64,000 bases of DNA from MVYY01 sp012517575. GTDB taxonomy: Bacteria; Bacteroidota; Bacteroidia; Bacteroidales; Paludibacteraceae. Each line of letters opens with the position of its first letter. Position 1 is the first letter of the stretch. Shown piece after piece: positions 17,716 to 25,832 of this stretch. The notes under the pieces were generated by a model. The model was not told the DNA's origin. It searched no databases and saw only the letters and a program-made list of their open reading frames with translations. Made by a program: the position numbers and the translations under genes. The stretch spans positions 1 through 64,000 of the forward strand of contig JAVLUG010000004.1 in NCBI GenBank assembly GCA_031629035.1, in the 5' to 3' direction.

Positions 17716-19305
17716 ATGTCGGATAATGCTATAAAAGTCAGTGAAATATCTGATCTACTCAAAAGACAGCTCGAACAAATTGATATCGACACCCACTATG
17801 ATGAGGTTGGCGAAGTGTTGGAAGTAAGTGATGGAGTAGCAAGAATTTACGGGCTCACCAATGTAGGGTCGAATGAATTGTTGGAATTTGAGAACGGAGT
17901 AAAAGCTATTGCCATGAATCTTGAAGAAGATAATGTTGGCGCTGTTTTGTTAGGGCCTACTTATCTTGTCAAAGAAGGTTACACTGTGAAAAGGACAGGA
18001 AGGGTTGCTTCTATCAATGTGAGTGAAGATATGATAGGTCGTGTAATTAATCCTTTAGGAGAACCGATTGATGGAAGAGAAAGCATAGGAGGAGAATTTT
18101 TTGAAATGCCTTTGGAACGAAAGGCGCCAGGAGTCATTTTTCGCCAGCCAGTATCCGAGCCTTTGCAAACGGGACTCAAAGCTATTGATGCCATGATTCC
18201 CATTGGACGCGGGCAACGAGAATTAATTATAGGCGACCGCCAAACGGGAAAAACAAGCATTACCGTAGATACCATTATCAATCAGTTGGATAATTTTAAT
18301 GCCGGCGATCCTGTTTACTGTATTTATGTTGCTATCGGGCAGAAAGGTTCTACTATTGCTTCATTGGTTAATACCTTGAAGGAATATGGAGCCATGAGTT
18401 ATACCATTGTTGTTGCAGCTGCTGCAGCAGATCCTGCTGCACTTCGATATCTGGCACCTTATGCCGGAGCTGCTATTGGTGAATATTTTCGCGACACAGG
18501 CCGTCATGCGCTTGTAATTTATGACGACTTGTCCAAACAGGCTGTCGCTTATAGGGAAGTGTCGTTGATTCTTCGTCGTCCACCTGGAAGAGAAGCTTAT
18601 CCCGGCGATATTTTTTATCTACATTCCCGCTTGCTGGAGAGAGCTGCAAAAATTATTGCTCAGCAGGAAGTTGCCGAACAAATGAACGACTTGCCCGAAT
18701 GTCTCAAAGGAAAAGTTAAAGCCGGTGGTACACTTACGGCTTTGCCTATTATCGAAACGCAGGCAGGAGACATTTCGGCATATATTCCAACGAATGTTAT
18801 TTCTATTACGGATGGTCAGATTTTTCTCGATACCGATTTGTTTAATGAAGGAATTCGTCCGGCAATTAATGTCGGTATATCCGTATCTCGTGTTGGGGGA
18901 AATGCACAAATTAAACCAATGAAAAAAGTCGCTGGAACGTTGAAAACCGATCAGGCTCAATTCCGTGAATTGGAAGCATTTACCAAATTTGGGAGCGAAA
19001 TGGATGCCGTTACGGCCATGACCATCGACAAGGGACAGAAAAATACTCAACTTCTGATTCAACCTCTACACAAGCCACTTCCCGTTGAGAAACAGGTTGC
19101 CATACTCTACTGCGGTACACATGGGCTGTTGGCAAATATTCCGCTCAATAAGGTCAAGGATTTTGAAAATAATTTATTGACGCTGTTGGAATATTCTTAT
19201 AAGGAAGAAGTGTTGAACCAAATTAAAAAAGGAAATTTTGACGATAAAGTTGCTTCACTTATCGAAGAAGCTGCCGAAAAAATCAAAATCCAAATGGTAG
19301 GATAA
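17716..19305 (+). CDS. atpA: F1 ATP synthase subunit alpha
   Basis: Called from the ATG at 17716 (MSDNAIKVSEISDLLKRQL), the conserved alpha N-terminus, giving 529 residues; the open frame extends 13 codons upstream without family similarity. The non-catalytic nucleotide site has P-loop GDRQTGKTSI near residue 172. The alpha/beta signature PAINVGISVSRVGG near residue 385 contains the arginine finger that reaches the beta active site. Normal length and spacing for the operon. Confidence 0.98.
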   Translation: MSDNAIKVSEISDLLKRQLEQIDIDTHYDEVGEVLEVSDGVARIYGLTNVGSNELLEFENGVKAIAMNLEEDNVGAVLLGPTYLVKEGYTVKRTGRVASINVSEDMIGRVINPLGEPIDGRESIGGEFFEMPLERKAPGVIFRQPVSEPLQTGLKAIDAMIPIGRGQRELIIGDRQTGKTSITVDTIINQLDNFNAGDPVYCIYVAIGQKGSTIASLVNTLKEYGAMSYTIVVAAAAADPAALRYLAPYAGAAIGEYFRDTGRHALVIYDDLSKQAVAYREVSLILRRPPGREAYPGDIFYLHSRLLERAAKIIAQQEVAEQMNDLPECLKGKVKAGGTLTALPIIETQAGDISAYIPTNVISITDGQIFLDTDLFNEGIRPAINVGISVSRVGGNAQIKPMKKVAGTLKTDQAQFRELEAFTKFGSEMDAVTAMTIDKGQKNTQLLIQPLHKPLPVEKQVAILYCGTHGLLANIPLNKVKDFENNLLTLLEYSYKEEVLNQIKKGNFDDKVASLIEEAAEKIKIQMVG

Positions 19306-19386
19306 ATGATTTTTTAGGTTCTCAAAGGTTTCAAATTTTTTCCGTTTATGTAATTGTGATTTAAAGTATTATAAATTTTTCAAATC

Positions 19387-20244
19387 GTGTCTTCTTTAAA
19401 GGAACTAAAAACCAGGATTCAGTCTGTACGGTCAACACAGAAGATAACATCGGCCATGAAGATGGTTTCTTCCGTAAAACTTATGAAGGCAGAAAAAGTT
19501 GTCAACAGTTTTCTGCCTTATGAGCAGGCATTGTTGCAGATATTGAACAATTATTTGAGCAGTCAAGTTTTTTCAAATTCTCCTTTTAGAGAAATCAGGG
19601 AAGTTCGACGGGCGGGGTTGGTTGTTTTTGCATCCAGTTCTTCCTTGTGCGGAAGCTATAATTCCAATGTAATCAAAGCTATGGAGGAATACCTTTCTCA
19701 TCAGGGGATAAGCAAGCAGGATATTTTGATTTATCCAGTTGGGAAAAAAATTGCCGACCACTGCAAACAGAAGAATTTAAAAATCGCCGGAGAATTTGAA
19801 GAAGTCGCTGCTCTTCCGACCTTTGAAAATACAAAACCAATAGCCGACAATTTGATCAACTCTTTTCTGAGCAACGAGATTGACCGAATCAATATCATTT
19901 ATCAGCATTATGTGAACAAAAGCTCACAGAGTTTAAAAGTGGATACCTTTTTGCCCATTGATGTTTCTTATCCCGATAAAAAAGATATTCGTAATGACTA
20001 CATAGTGGAACCTTCCGCCGACGAGATAGAAAATTTGTTGATTCCCATGACTTTGCAATATCATCTTTATGCCGCTGCCATCGAAGCCAATGCTTCCGAA
20101 CATGCAGCAAGAACCATTGCCATGCAGATTGCTACGGAAAATGCCGATAATATTCTTCAGGAGCTTTCGTTGCAGTACAATAAATTGCGGCAGGAAAGCA
20201 TTACCAATCAGATTCTTGACCTTATTGGTGGATCTTTGCAATAA
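19387..20244 (+). CDS. atpG: F1 ATP synthase subunit gamma
   Basis: The 285-residue central rotor shaft has the conserved N-terminal helix LKELKTRIQSVRSTQKITSAMKMVSS and C-terminal helix ARTIAMQIATENADNILQELSLQYNKLRQESITNQILDLIGG, which form the antiparallel coiled coil turning inside F1. The start at 19387 is a GTG; no in-frame ATG fits, since the conserved helix begins directly after it. It is the last gene of the atp operon, 81 bp after atpA. Confidence 0.96.
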   Translation: MSSLKELKTRIQSVRSTQKITSAMKMVSSVKLMKAEKVVNSFLPYEQALLQILNNYLSSQVFSNSPFREIREVRRAGLVVFASSSSLCGSYNSNVIKAMEEYLSHQGISKQDILIYPVGKKIADHCKQKNLKIAGEFEEVAALPTFENTKPIADNLINSFLSNEIDRINIIYQHYVNKSSQSLKVDTFLPIDVSYPDKKDIRNDYIVEPSADEIENLLIPMTLQYHLYAAAIEANASEHAARTIAMQIATENADNILQELSLQYNKLRQESITNQILDLIGGSLQ

Positions 20245-20324
20245 GATTAGAGTTTAAGCTGTTCATTCCCTGCTGATTATAAATCATCTTTCAGACAATT
20301 GTGGGTAAATTGAAAATTATCTTG

Positions 20325-20332
20325 TAATTTTG
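20325..20332 (+). promoter_or_regulatory. -7 element upstream of guaA
   Basis: TAATTTTG matches TAnnTTTG and lies 41 bp before the guaA start. An ATTG at 20298-20301 is a weak -33 candidate at slightly long spacing. Confidence 0.4.
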
Positions 20333-20373
20333 CACCCAACATTTAAATTAAAATTTATCCACTTTCCTCTTTT

Positions 20374-21891
20374 ATGGAAAAAATTATTATCCTCGACTTC
20401 GGTTCACAAACCACTCAATTGATCGGCAGGCGCTTGCGAGAACTTAACGAATTTTGCGAAATTGTTCCCTATAATAAATTTCCCGAACAAACGGAAAACG
20501 TAAAAGGAGTAATTCTCTCCGGAAGTCCCTTTTCGGTGTATGACCCAAAAGCCTTTAAAATTGATCTGAATAAAATCAGAGGAAAATTTCCGCTGTTGGG
20601 AATTTGTTATGGAGCGCAATACATGGTTTATACAGCCGGTGGAAAAGTTCAGCCTGCCAATACACGAGAATATGGACGAGCTTATCTGGAGAAAATCGAC
20701 AAAAAAGATCCTCTGTTTTCAAACATACCGATTGGTTCTCAAATTTGGATGTCTCATAGCGATACCATCACCGAACTACCGTCCGATTTTGTGAAAATTG
20801 CCAGTACCAAAGATGTTGAAATAGCTGCTTTTCGCATTAAGGGAGAAAAAAGCTGGGGAGTTCAATTTCACCCCGAAGCTTATCACACTACTGATGGCAT
20901 GCAATTACTTGAAAATTTTCTGAAAATTTGCGAATGTAAACGCGATTGGACACCGGCTTCTTTTATCGAAACAACCATTCTTCAGTTGAAAAATCAATTA
21001 AAGGACGACAAAGTTGTGCTCGGATTATCTGGAGGTGTTGATTCTTCCGTGACGGCAGTTTTGTTAAACAAAGCGATCGGGAAAAATTTAACGTGTATTT
21101 TTGTAGATCATGGTCTGTTGAGAAAAAACGAATTTAACGATGTGCTCGAAAGTTATCGGCATTTAGGCTTAAATGTGATAGGTGTGGACGCTAGCGAGCG
21201 GTTTTACAATGCTTTGAAGGGTGTAACCGATCCTGAAAAAAAACGAAAAATAATTGGTGCCGAATTTATTAACGTGTTTAACGAAGAAGCACAGAAAATC
21301 GAAGGAGTTAAATGGCTGGCTCAGGGTACGATTTATCCTGATGTGATCGAGTCGTTATCCATTTCCGGACATACAATAAAATCGCACCACAATGTTGGTG
21401 GATTACCCGATCAAATGCAACTGAAACTTTGCGAACCTTTGCGATTGCTCTTCAAGGATGAAGTTCGGCGCGTAGGCATGGAATTGGGAATGATGCATCA
21501 GTTGATTAAGCGGCATCCTTTTCCGGGTCCGGGTTTGGCAGTCAGAATACTTGGGGAAATTACTCCGGCAAAAGTTAAGATTCTTCAGGAAGCAGATGAT
21601 ATTTTTGTGCAGGGACTCCGCGAATGGAATCTCTATGATAAAGTTTGGCAGGCAGGAGCTATTTTGCTGCCTATTCAGTCGGTGGGAGTGATGGGAGATG
21701 AAAGAACCTATGAAAATGTGGTGGCATTGCGTGCTGTAACTTCCACTGATGCCATGACGGCTGATTGGGCACAGTTGCCTTATGATTTTCTGGCCAAAAT
21801 TTCCAACGATATTATTAACAAAGTAAAAGGAGTGAACAGAGTGGTGTATGATATTAGTTCCAAGCCGCCAGCCACGATAGAATGGGAGTAA
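20374..21891 (+). CDS. guaA: GMP synthase (glutamine-hydrolysing)
   Basis: A 505-residue cytoplasmic enzyme making GMP from XMP, glutamine and ATP. The N-terminal class I glutamine amidotransferase has nucleophile Cys78 in LLGICYGAQYM and the His/Glu pair in VQFHPEAYH. The ATP pyrophosphatase domain has the PP-loop LSGGVDSSV near residue 216. The dimerisation domain ends with the family's RVVYDISSKPPATIEWE. Full length. Own promoter; the following TatD-family gene is 36 bp downstream and may be cotranscribed. Confidence 0.98.
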   Translation: MEKIIILDFGSQTTQLIGRRLRELNEFCEIVPYNKFPEQTENVKGVILSGSPFSVYDPKAFKIDLNKIRGKFPLLGICYGAQYMVYTAGGKVQPANTREYGRAYLEKIDKKDPLFSNIPIGSQIWMSHSDTITELPSDFVKIASTKDVEIAAFRIKGEKSWGVQFHPEAYHTTDGMQLLENFLKICECKRDWTPASFIETTILQLKNQLKDDKVVLGLSGGVDSSVTAVLLNKAIGKNLTCIFVDHGLLRKNEFNDVLESYRHLGLNVIGVDASERFYNALKGVTDPEKKRKIIGAEFINVFNEEAQKIEGVKWLAQGTIYPDVIESLSISGHTIKSHHNVGGLPDQMQLKLCEPLRLLFKDEVRRVGMELGMMHQLIKRHPFPGPGLAVRILGEITPAKVKILQEADDIFVQGLREWNLYDKVWQAGAILLPIQSVGVMGDERTYENVVALRAVTSTDAMTADWAQLPYDFLAKISNDIINKVKGVNRVVYDISSKPPATIEWE

Positions 21892-21927
21892 AAGCGCGTA
21901 CCAAAAAGTTCTAAAAAACTTGAATTA

Positions 21928-22698
21928 ATGATTGATACTCATGCACATATTTATTTGGAAGAATTTGATGAAGACCGGGATGAAGTCATTTTGAGAGCCA
22001 AAGAAAAGGGAATAGAAAAAATCGTTTTGCCCAATATCGACAGCAGTACGCTACAGCGCACTCTTCAATTGGCCGATCAGTATCAAGGATTTTGTCATGC
22101 TGCCATCGGATTGCATCCCGAAAGTGTAAAAGAAAATTTTGATGAGGAGCTTAGTCTTATCGAATCACATATTGAAAAAAGGAAATTTGTGGCCATAGGT
22201 GAAATTGGTATCGATTTGTATTGGGACAAAACTTTTGAAAGTCAGCAAATCGATTCTTTCAAGCGGCAAATTGAGTGGGCTGTCGAGTTAAAACTACCAA
22301 TAATTATTCATGTACGCAATTCATTTGGACAAGTAATGCAAGTACTGAAATCTTTGCGCAATCGGCACTTGACAGGTGTTTTTCACAGCTTTACCGGAAA
22401 TTTGGAAGAAGCCAATGAAATTATCCGACTGGGAGGATTCAAAATTGGTATCAATGGAATTTTGACTTTCAAAAATTCTCATTTGCGGGAGACTGTAAGT
22501 CAAATAAACTTGGAAAATATTATTTTGGAAACGGATGCCCCATATTTGACGCCGGTTCCTTATCGTGGAAAAAGAAATGAGAGCGCATTTCTTTATTATA
22601 CTTGTGAAAAATTGGCTGAAGTTTATGGGACAACAATGGAGGAAGTTGACCTGATTACCAGCCAAAACGCACGGGATTTGTTCAAATTTCCTTCGTGA
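21928..22698 (+). CDS. TatD-family metal-dependent deoxyribonuclease
   Basis: The 256-residue TIM-barrel hydrolase has the metal ligands of the family: N-terminal DTHAHIYLEEF, the Glu in VAIGEIGIDLYWD, His in LPIIIHVRN and GVFHSFTG, and the Asp in ILETDAPYLTP. Members act as 3'-5' DNA exonucleases, or in some cases as D-aminoacyl-tRNA hydrolases. It follows guaA by 36 bp. Which of the TatD/YcfH/YjjV subgroups it belongs to cannot be told by eye. Confidence 0.92.
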   Translation: MIDTHAHIYLEEFDEDRDEVILRAKEKGIEKIVLPNIDSSTLQRTLQLADQYQGFCHAAIGLHPESVKENFDEELSLIESHIEKRKFVAIGEIGIDLYWDKTFESQQIDSFKRQIEWAVELKLPIIIHVRNSFGQVMQVLKSLRNRHLTGVFHSFTGNLEEANEIIRLGGFKIGINGILTFKNSHLRETVSQINLENIILETDAPYLTPVPYRGKRNESAFLYYTCEKLAEVYGTTMEEVDLITSQNARDLFKFPS

Positions 22699-22775
22699 GA
22701 TTTTAAAAATTTGTACTGCAAGGCCGAAAAATAAGATAAGTTTCATATTTTTTTCATAACTTGCAGCCCCAAAAC

Positions 22776-22863
22776 GGAGAGGTGCTCGAGTGGTTGAAGA
22801 GGTACGCCTGGAAAGCGTATATACTCCTAAAGGGTATCACGGGTTCGAATCCCGTCCTCTCCG
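22776..22863 (+). tRNA. tRNA-Ser (anticodon GGA)
   Basis: An 88-nt class II tRNA. The acceptor GGAGAGG (22776-22782) pairs with CCTCTCC (22856-22862), followed by discriminator G. The anticodon loop CTGGAAA gives GGA, reading UCC and UCU. A long variable arm (ATATACTCC...GGGTATC type) and the T-loop GGTTCGAATCC are present. The 3' CCA is not encoded. Confidence 0.96.
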
Positions 22864-22975
22864 CAATAATTTTTTAATTCTTCCTTCCCTGCTTTCTTAC
22901 CATAAAGTTTCAACAAATTTTTTCTTATAGAAAAATACTTTCCATTTTCCCATCGATATTTAGAAAATTATCATG

Positions 22976-22983
22976 TAAATTTG
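22976..22983 (+). promoter_or_regulatory. -7 element upstream of the Exb operon
   Basis: TAAATTTG matches TAnnTTTG, 107 bp before the ExbB-like start. No convincing -33 element is seen. The rest of the gap between tRNA-Ser and the gene shows nothing else. Confidence 0.35.
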
Positions 22984-23089
22984 TATCATAAAGCTGAATT
23001 TATTTTCCAAAAAAATCAGATTGTTTATGTATTTCGTTTCAGGGTGGAGGTTATCAGCTATTTTTCCTATGATTTAAAAAAATAGAGTT

Positions 23090-23920
23090 ATGAAGAAAAA
23101 AATTGCCAAAGTATCCATTATAACAGCCATTTTCGTTTTAGGAAGTATGGCGATAATTTCAGCTCAAAATATTGCCAAAATTCCGAATAGCACGCCTGAA
23201 CAAACCAGCTCAGTTCAATCAAAAGAAGTGCAACAAGATGAGCAACAGGCTGATGAACAAATGGAAATTCCCATCGAAGAACAACAAATAAGCCTTCATA
23301 AAGTACTGAAACAAAAATTTATTGAAGGCGGGCCGGCATGGATGGCGCCCATCGCTCTGTGTCTGATTATTGGCCTGGCTTTGTGTATCGAAAGAATTAT
23401 TTATTTGAATCTTGCTTCCACCAATTCAAAAAAACTTTTGCAGGATATTGATCAGGCTTGGAGCAAGGGCGGAGTTGAAGCGGCTATGGAAGTGTGTCGC
23501 AAAACAAAAGGACCGGTGGCGTCTATTTTTTATCAGGGATTGTCGCGATACGATGAAGGAATTGAAGTGGTAGAAAAAGCCGTTGCATCGTATGGAGGAG
23601 TTCAGTTGGGACTTATGGAAACCAATCTGACGTGGATTAGTCTGTTTATTGCACTTTCGCCAAGTTTGGGATTCTTGGGTACGGTTGTCGGAATGATTCA
23701 GGCATTTGACAGAATTCAGCAGGTGGGCGATATTTCTGCAACTATTGTGGCAAGCGGAATAAAAGTAGCTCTTTTGACCACTGTTTTTGGTCTTATTGTG
23801 GCTATGGTTTTGCAGGTTTTTTATAATTATATTCTTACTATGGTGGAAAATATTACCAACGATATGGAAGATGCATCTATTTCCTTATTGGATATTATAG
23901 TAAAACATTCAAAAAAATAG
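23090..23920 (+). CDS. exbB: MotA/TolQ/ExbB proton channel family protein
   Basis: A 276-residue inner-membrane protein. After an N-terminal membrane segment comes a Gln/Glu-rich stretch (about residues 35-75) not present in enterobacterial ExbB, then three core helices (WMAPIALCLIIGLALCIERIIY, LFIALSPSLGFLGTVVGMIQAF, IKVALLTTVFGLIVAMVLQVFY). The segment LGTVVGMIQAF with AGxKxALxTTxxGL is the family signature. It forms the proton-driven motor that energises TonB and hence SusC-type transporters. It leads an operon with a membrane protein and two ExbD proteins. Confidence 0.92.
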   Translation: MKKKIAKVSIITAIFVLGSMAIISAQNIAKIPNSTPEQTSSVQSKEVQQDEQQADEQMEIPIEEQQISLHKVLKQKFIEGGPAWMAPIALCLIIGLALCIERIIYLNLASTNSKKLLQDIDQAWSKGGVEAAMEVCRKTKGPVASIFYQGLSRYDEGIEVVEKAVASYGGVQLGLMETNLTWISLFIALSPSLGFLGTVVGMIQAFDRIQQVGDISATIVASGIKVALLTTVFGLIVAMVLQVFYNYILTMVENITNDMEDASISLLDIIVKHSKK

Positions 23921-23945
23921 TTTCCTCTAAAACTTCCATGCCAAT

Positions 23946-24434
23946 ATGCGAAACTCATTTAAAAAAATTCCGTTAATCATTGAAATTTTGCTCGTCTCTG
24001 TTTCGGCAATTTTGGTTTTGCTGATTTATGTGGGAGGAAACGCTCAAACGATGAATAACATTGCCGGTGAAACTATGGATGTTCCCACATTTACCGATGC
24101 TTTGCTATATTGGAGTTATTTCCTTTTTGTGGTTGCAATAGTTGTTACACTTTCTTTTGCAGTTTGGAGATATGCAAAATTCTCCAAAAAAAATTCGACT
24201 TCTGCACTTAGTACGTTGGTGCCTGTTTTGATTTTTTTACTGGTATTTTTTGTGTCGTGGATGCTTGGAAGTGACGAAGAGTTGCCTATCATTGGTTATC
24301 AGGGTATAGATAATGTCGGTTTCTGGGGTAGGTTTTCCGATATGATGATTTATGCTTCATATTTTCTTCTGTGTGGAATCATCTTAACTATTGCAGGCAC
24401 CTCCCTTTATTCGAACTTCAGAAAAAATCGATAA
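23946..24434 (+). CDS. Four-helix membrane protein in the ExbB/ExbD operon
   Basis: A 162-residue protein with no family I can name. It has four hydrophobic segments (about residues 8-28, 46-68, 84-103 and 128-152) and a basic C-terminus (YSNFRKNR). Lying 25 bp after exbB and before two exbD genes, it is probably cotranscribed and may be part of the energising complex. Bacteroidales Exb operons often carry an uncharacterised membrane protein at this place, but function is unknown. Confidence 0.7.
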   Translation: MRNSFKKIPLIIEILLVSVSAILVLLIYVGGNAQTMNNIAGETMDVPTFTDALLYWSYFLFVVAIVVTLSFAVWRYAKFSKKNSTSALSTLVPVLIFLLVFFVSWMLGSDEELPIIGYQGIDNVGFWGRFSDMMIYASYFLLCGIILTIAGTSLYSNFRKNR

Positions 24435-24485
24435 ATGTTTGAACTCATACCTGTTTGTCGAATGAGTTTTTTAAAATAATTCGTG

Positions 24486-25076
24486 ATGGAAAGAAAAAAA
24501 CGTAAGGTAGGTCAAATTAATGCCAGTTCAATGGCTGACATTTCATTTCTGTTGTTGATTTTCTTCCTTGTAACAACTTCCATGAATGTAGGAACAGGGC
24601 TTTCGAGAAGATTGCCTCCGCCTGTCCCCGATCAACAGAAATTAAAAAGTGCAGACGTCAAAAAACGGAATATTTTTATTTTGCATATTACCAATCAGGA
24701 CGAAATAATTGCTCAGGGAGAAAAAACGGATATCCATAAGTTAAGGGGAAAAGTGATGCAATTTATAAAAAATGAAAATAACGATCCCAATTTACCTGAA
24801 CTAATTACGGAAAATGTGCCTTCGATTGGGAAAGTAGCCTACACGAAAAACCATGTTATTTTGCTTGAAACGGATGCAGAGGCTCGGTATCAAACCTATA
24901 TTGATGTTCAAAGCGAATTGGTGGCCGCCTATAGCGAATTACGCGATGAATTTGCCATGAAACGCTTTGGAAAACATTATCATTTACTTCGAGAAGATCT
25001 GCAAAAAGCAGTTCAGATTATTTTTTCTCAAAGAATTTCTGAAGTTCAAGCTGAAAATATAAAAGAAAAAAAATAA
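24486..25076 (+). CDS. exbD: ExbD/TolR family biopolymer transport protein (first copy)
   Basis: Called from the ATG at 24486 (MERKKRKVGQINASSMADISFLL); the preceding GTG would add one codon. The 196-residue protein has a basic N-terminus, a single membrane helix with the channel Asp in SMADISFLLLIFFLVTTSM, and a periplasmic domain. It contains a central stretch (residues ~95-155, with NVPSIGKVAYTKNHVILLETDAEARYQTYIDVQ) that is longer than in E. coli ExbD (141 aa). Its stop codon shares one base with the start of the next exbD. Confidence 0.92.
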   Translation: MERKKRKVGQINASSMADISFLLLIFFLVTTSMNVGTGLSRRLPPPVPDQQKLKSADVKKRNIFILHITNQDEIIAQGEKTDIHKLRGKVMQFIKNENNDPNLPELITENVPSIGKVAYTKNHVILLETDAEARYQTYIDVQSELVAAYSELRDEFAMKRFGKHYHLLREDLQKAVQIIFSQRISEVQAENIKEKK

Positions 25077-25546
25077 TGGCGCTCATTAGAAAAAAAGAGA
25101 AAAGAGAAATGCCGGCATTGAGCACCTCTTCGTTGCCGGACATTATTTTTATGCTATTATTCTTTTTTATGGCTGTAACCAACCTGAAAGAAACAACTTA
25201 CAGGGTAAGAATTACACCGCCACAAGCAGCAGAAGTTCAAAAACTTGAAAATAAATCGCTGATTCGTTATATTTATGTCGGACAACCTCTTCCGCAATAT
25301 CAAAACTCTTTTGGCAGCGAAACCCGCATTCAGCTCAACGATGCATTTGCCGATATTTCGGAAATAGAAAGCTATATTGTGAATGAACGGAGTGCCATGC
25401 GGGAGGAAGATCAGAATTTGATGACAGTGTGCATCAGAGCAGACAAAGATACACCTATGGGCACTATCAATGAAATCAAGGAAGCTTTGCGCAAGGTATA
25501 TGCCTTGAAAATTGTTTATGCGGCCAATCAACGAAGTCAATATTAA
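25076..25546 (+). CDS. exbD: ExbD/TolR family biopolymer transport protein (second copy)
   Basis: A 156-residue paralogue starting at an overlapping TAATG. The N-terminal helix carries the channel Asp in SLPDIIFMLLFFFMAVTN, and the periplasmic part ends with the ExbD pattern VCIRADKDTPMGTINEIKEALRKVYALKIVYA. Two different ExbD subunits per operon is common in this phylum and may give a mixed ExbD pair inside the ExbB pentamer; the pairing is inference. No tonB gene follows. Confidence 0.92.
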   Translation: MALIRKKEKREMPALSTSSLPDIIFMLLFFFMAVTNLKETTYRVRITPPQAAEVQKLENKSLIRYIYVGQPLPQYQNSFGSETRIQLNDAFADISEIESYIVNERSAMREEDQNLMTVCIRADKDTPMGTINEIKEALRKVYALKIVYAANQRSQY

Positions 25547-25678
25547 TATTTCGGTTTCACAAACCAGCTCTGGAGAAATTTTCCTTGTCTTCATCAAGTG
25601 ATTATGGCTCTTCTAATTCCGTAGCAAAGCGTGCTATTCTTCTTGGGTTGTCCCTTTTCGTTTTTCAATAAAATTTAG

Positions 25679-25686
25679 TAATTTTG
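25679..25686 (+). promoter_or_regulatory. -7 element upstream of ileS
   Basis: TAATTTTG matches TAnnTTTG. TTTT/TTTC-rich sequence about 20 bp upstream could serve as -33. The predicted leader of about 140 nt contains no T-box or other recognisable riboswitch. Confidence 0.45.
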
Positions 25687-25832
25687 CACCTTCCAAAAAG
25701 TAGCAAAGAAAGCCGCAAAAATGCAGGTAGAAATCTCAAAAAATGAGTTCGATCTGGATTTCTTATGAAAGTCGGTTTTTTCGTGAGTTCTTAGCTATTG
25801 GTTTAAGATAGGAATCAGAGGATAAACACAAT

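Noticed and set aside
25687..25832. T-box or other riboswitch in the ileS leader
   Set aside because: No T-box sequence, specifier hairpin or terminator/antiterminator pair is visible, and T-boxes are not usual in this phylum.
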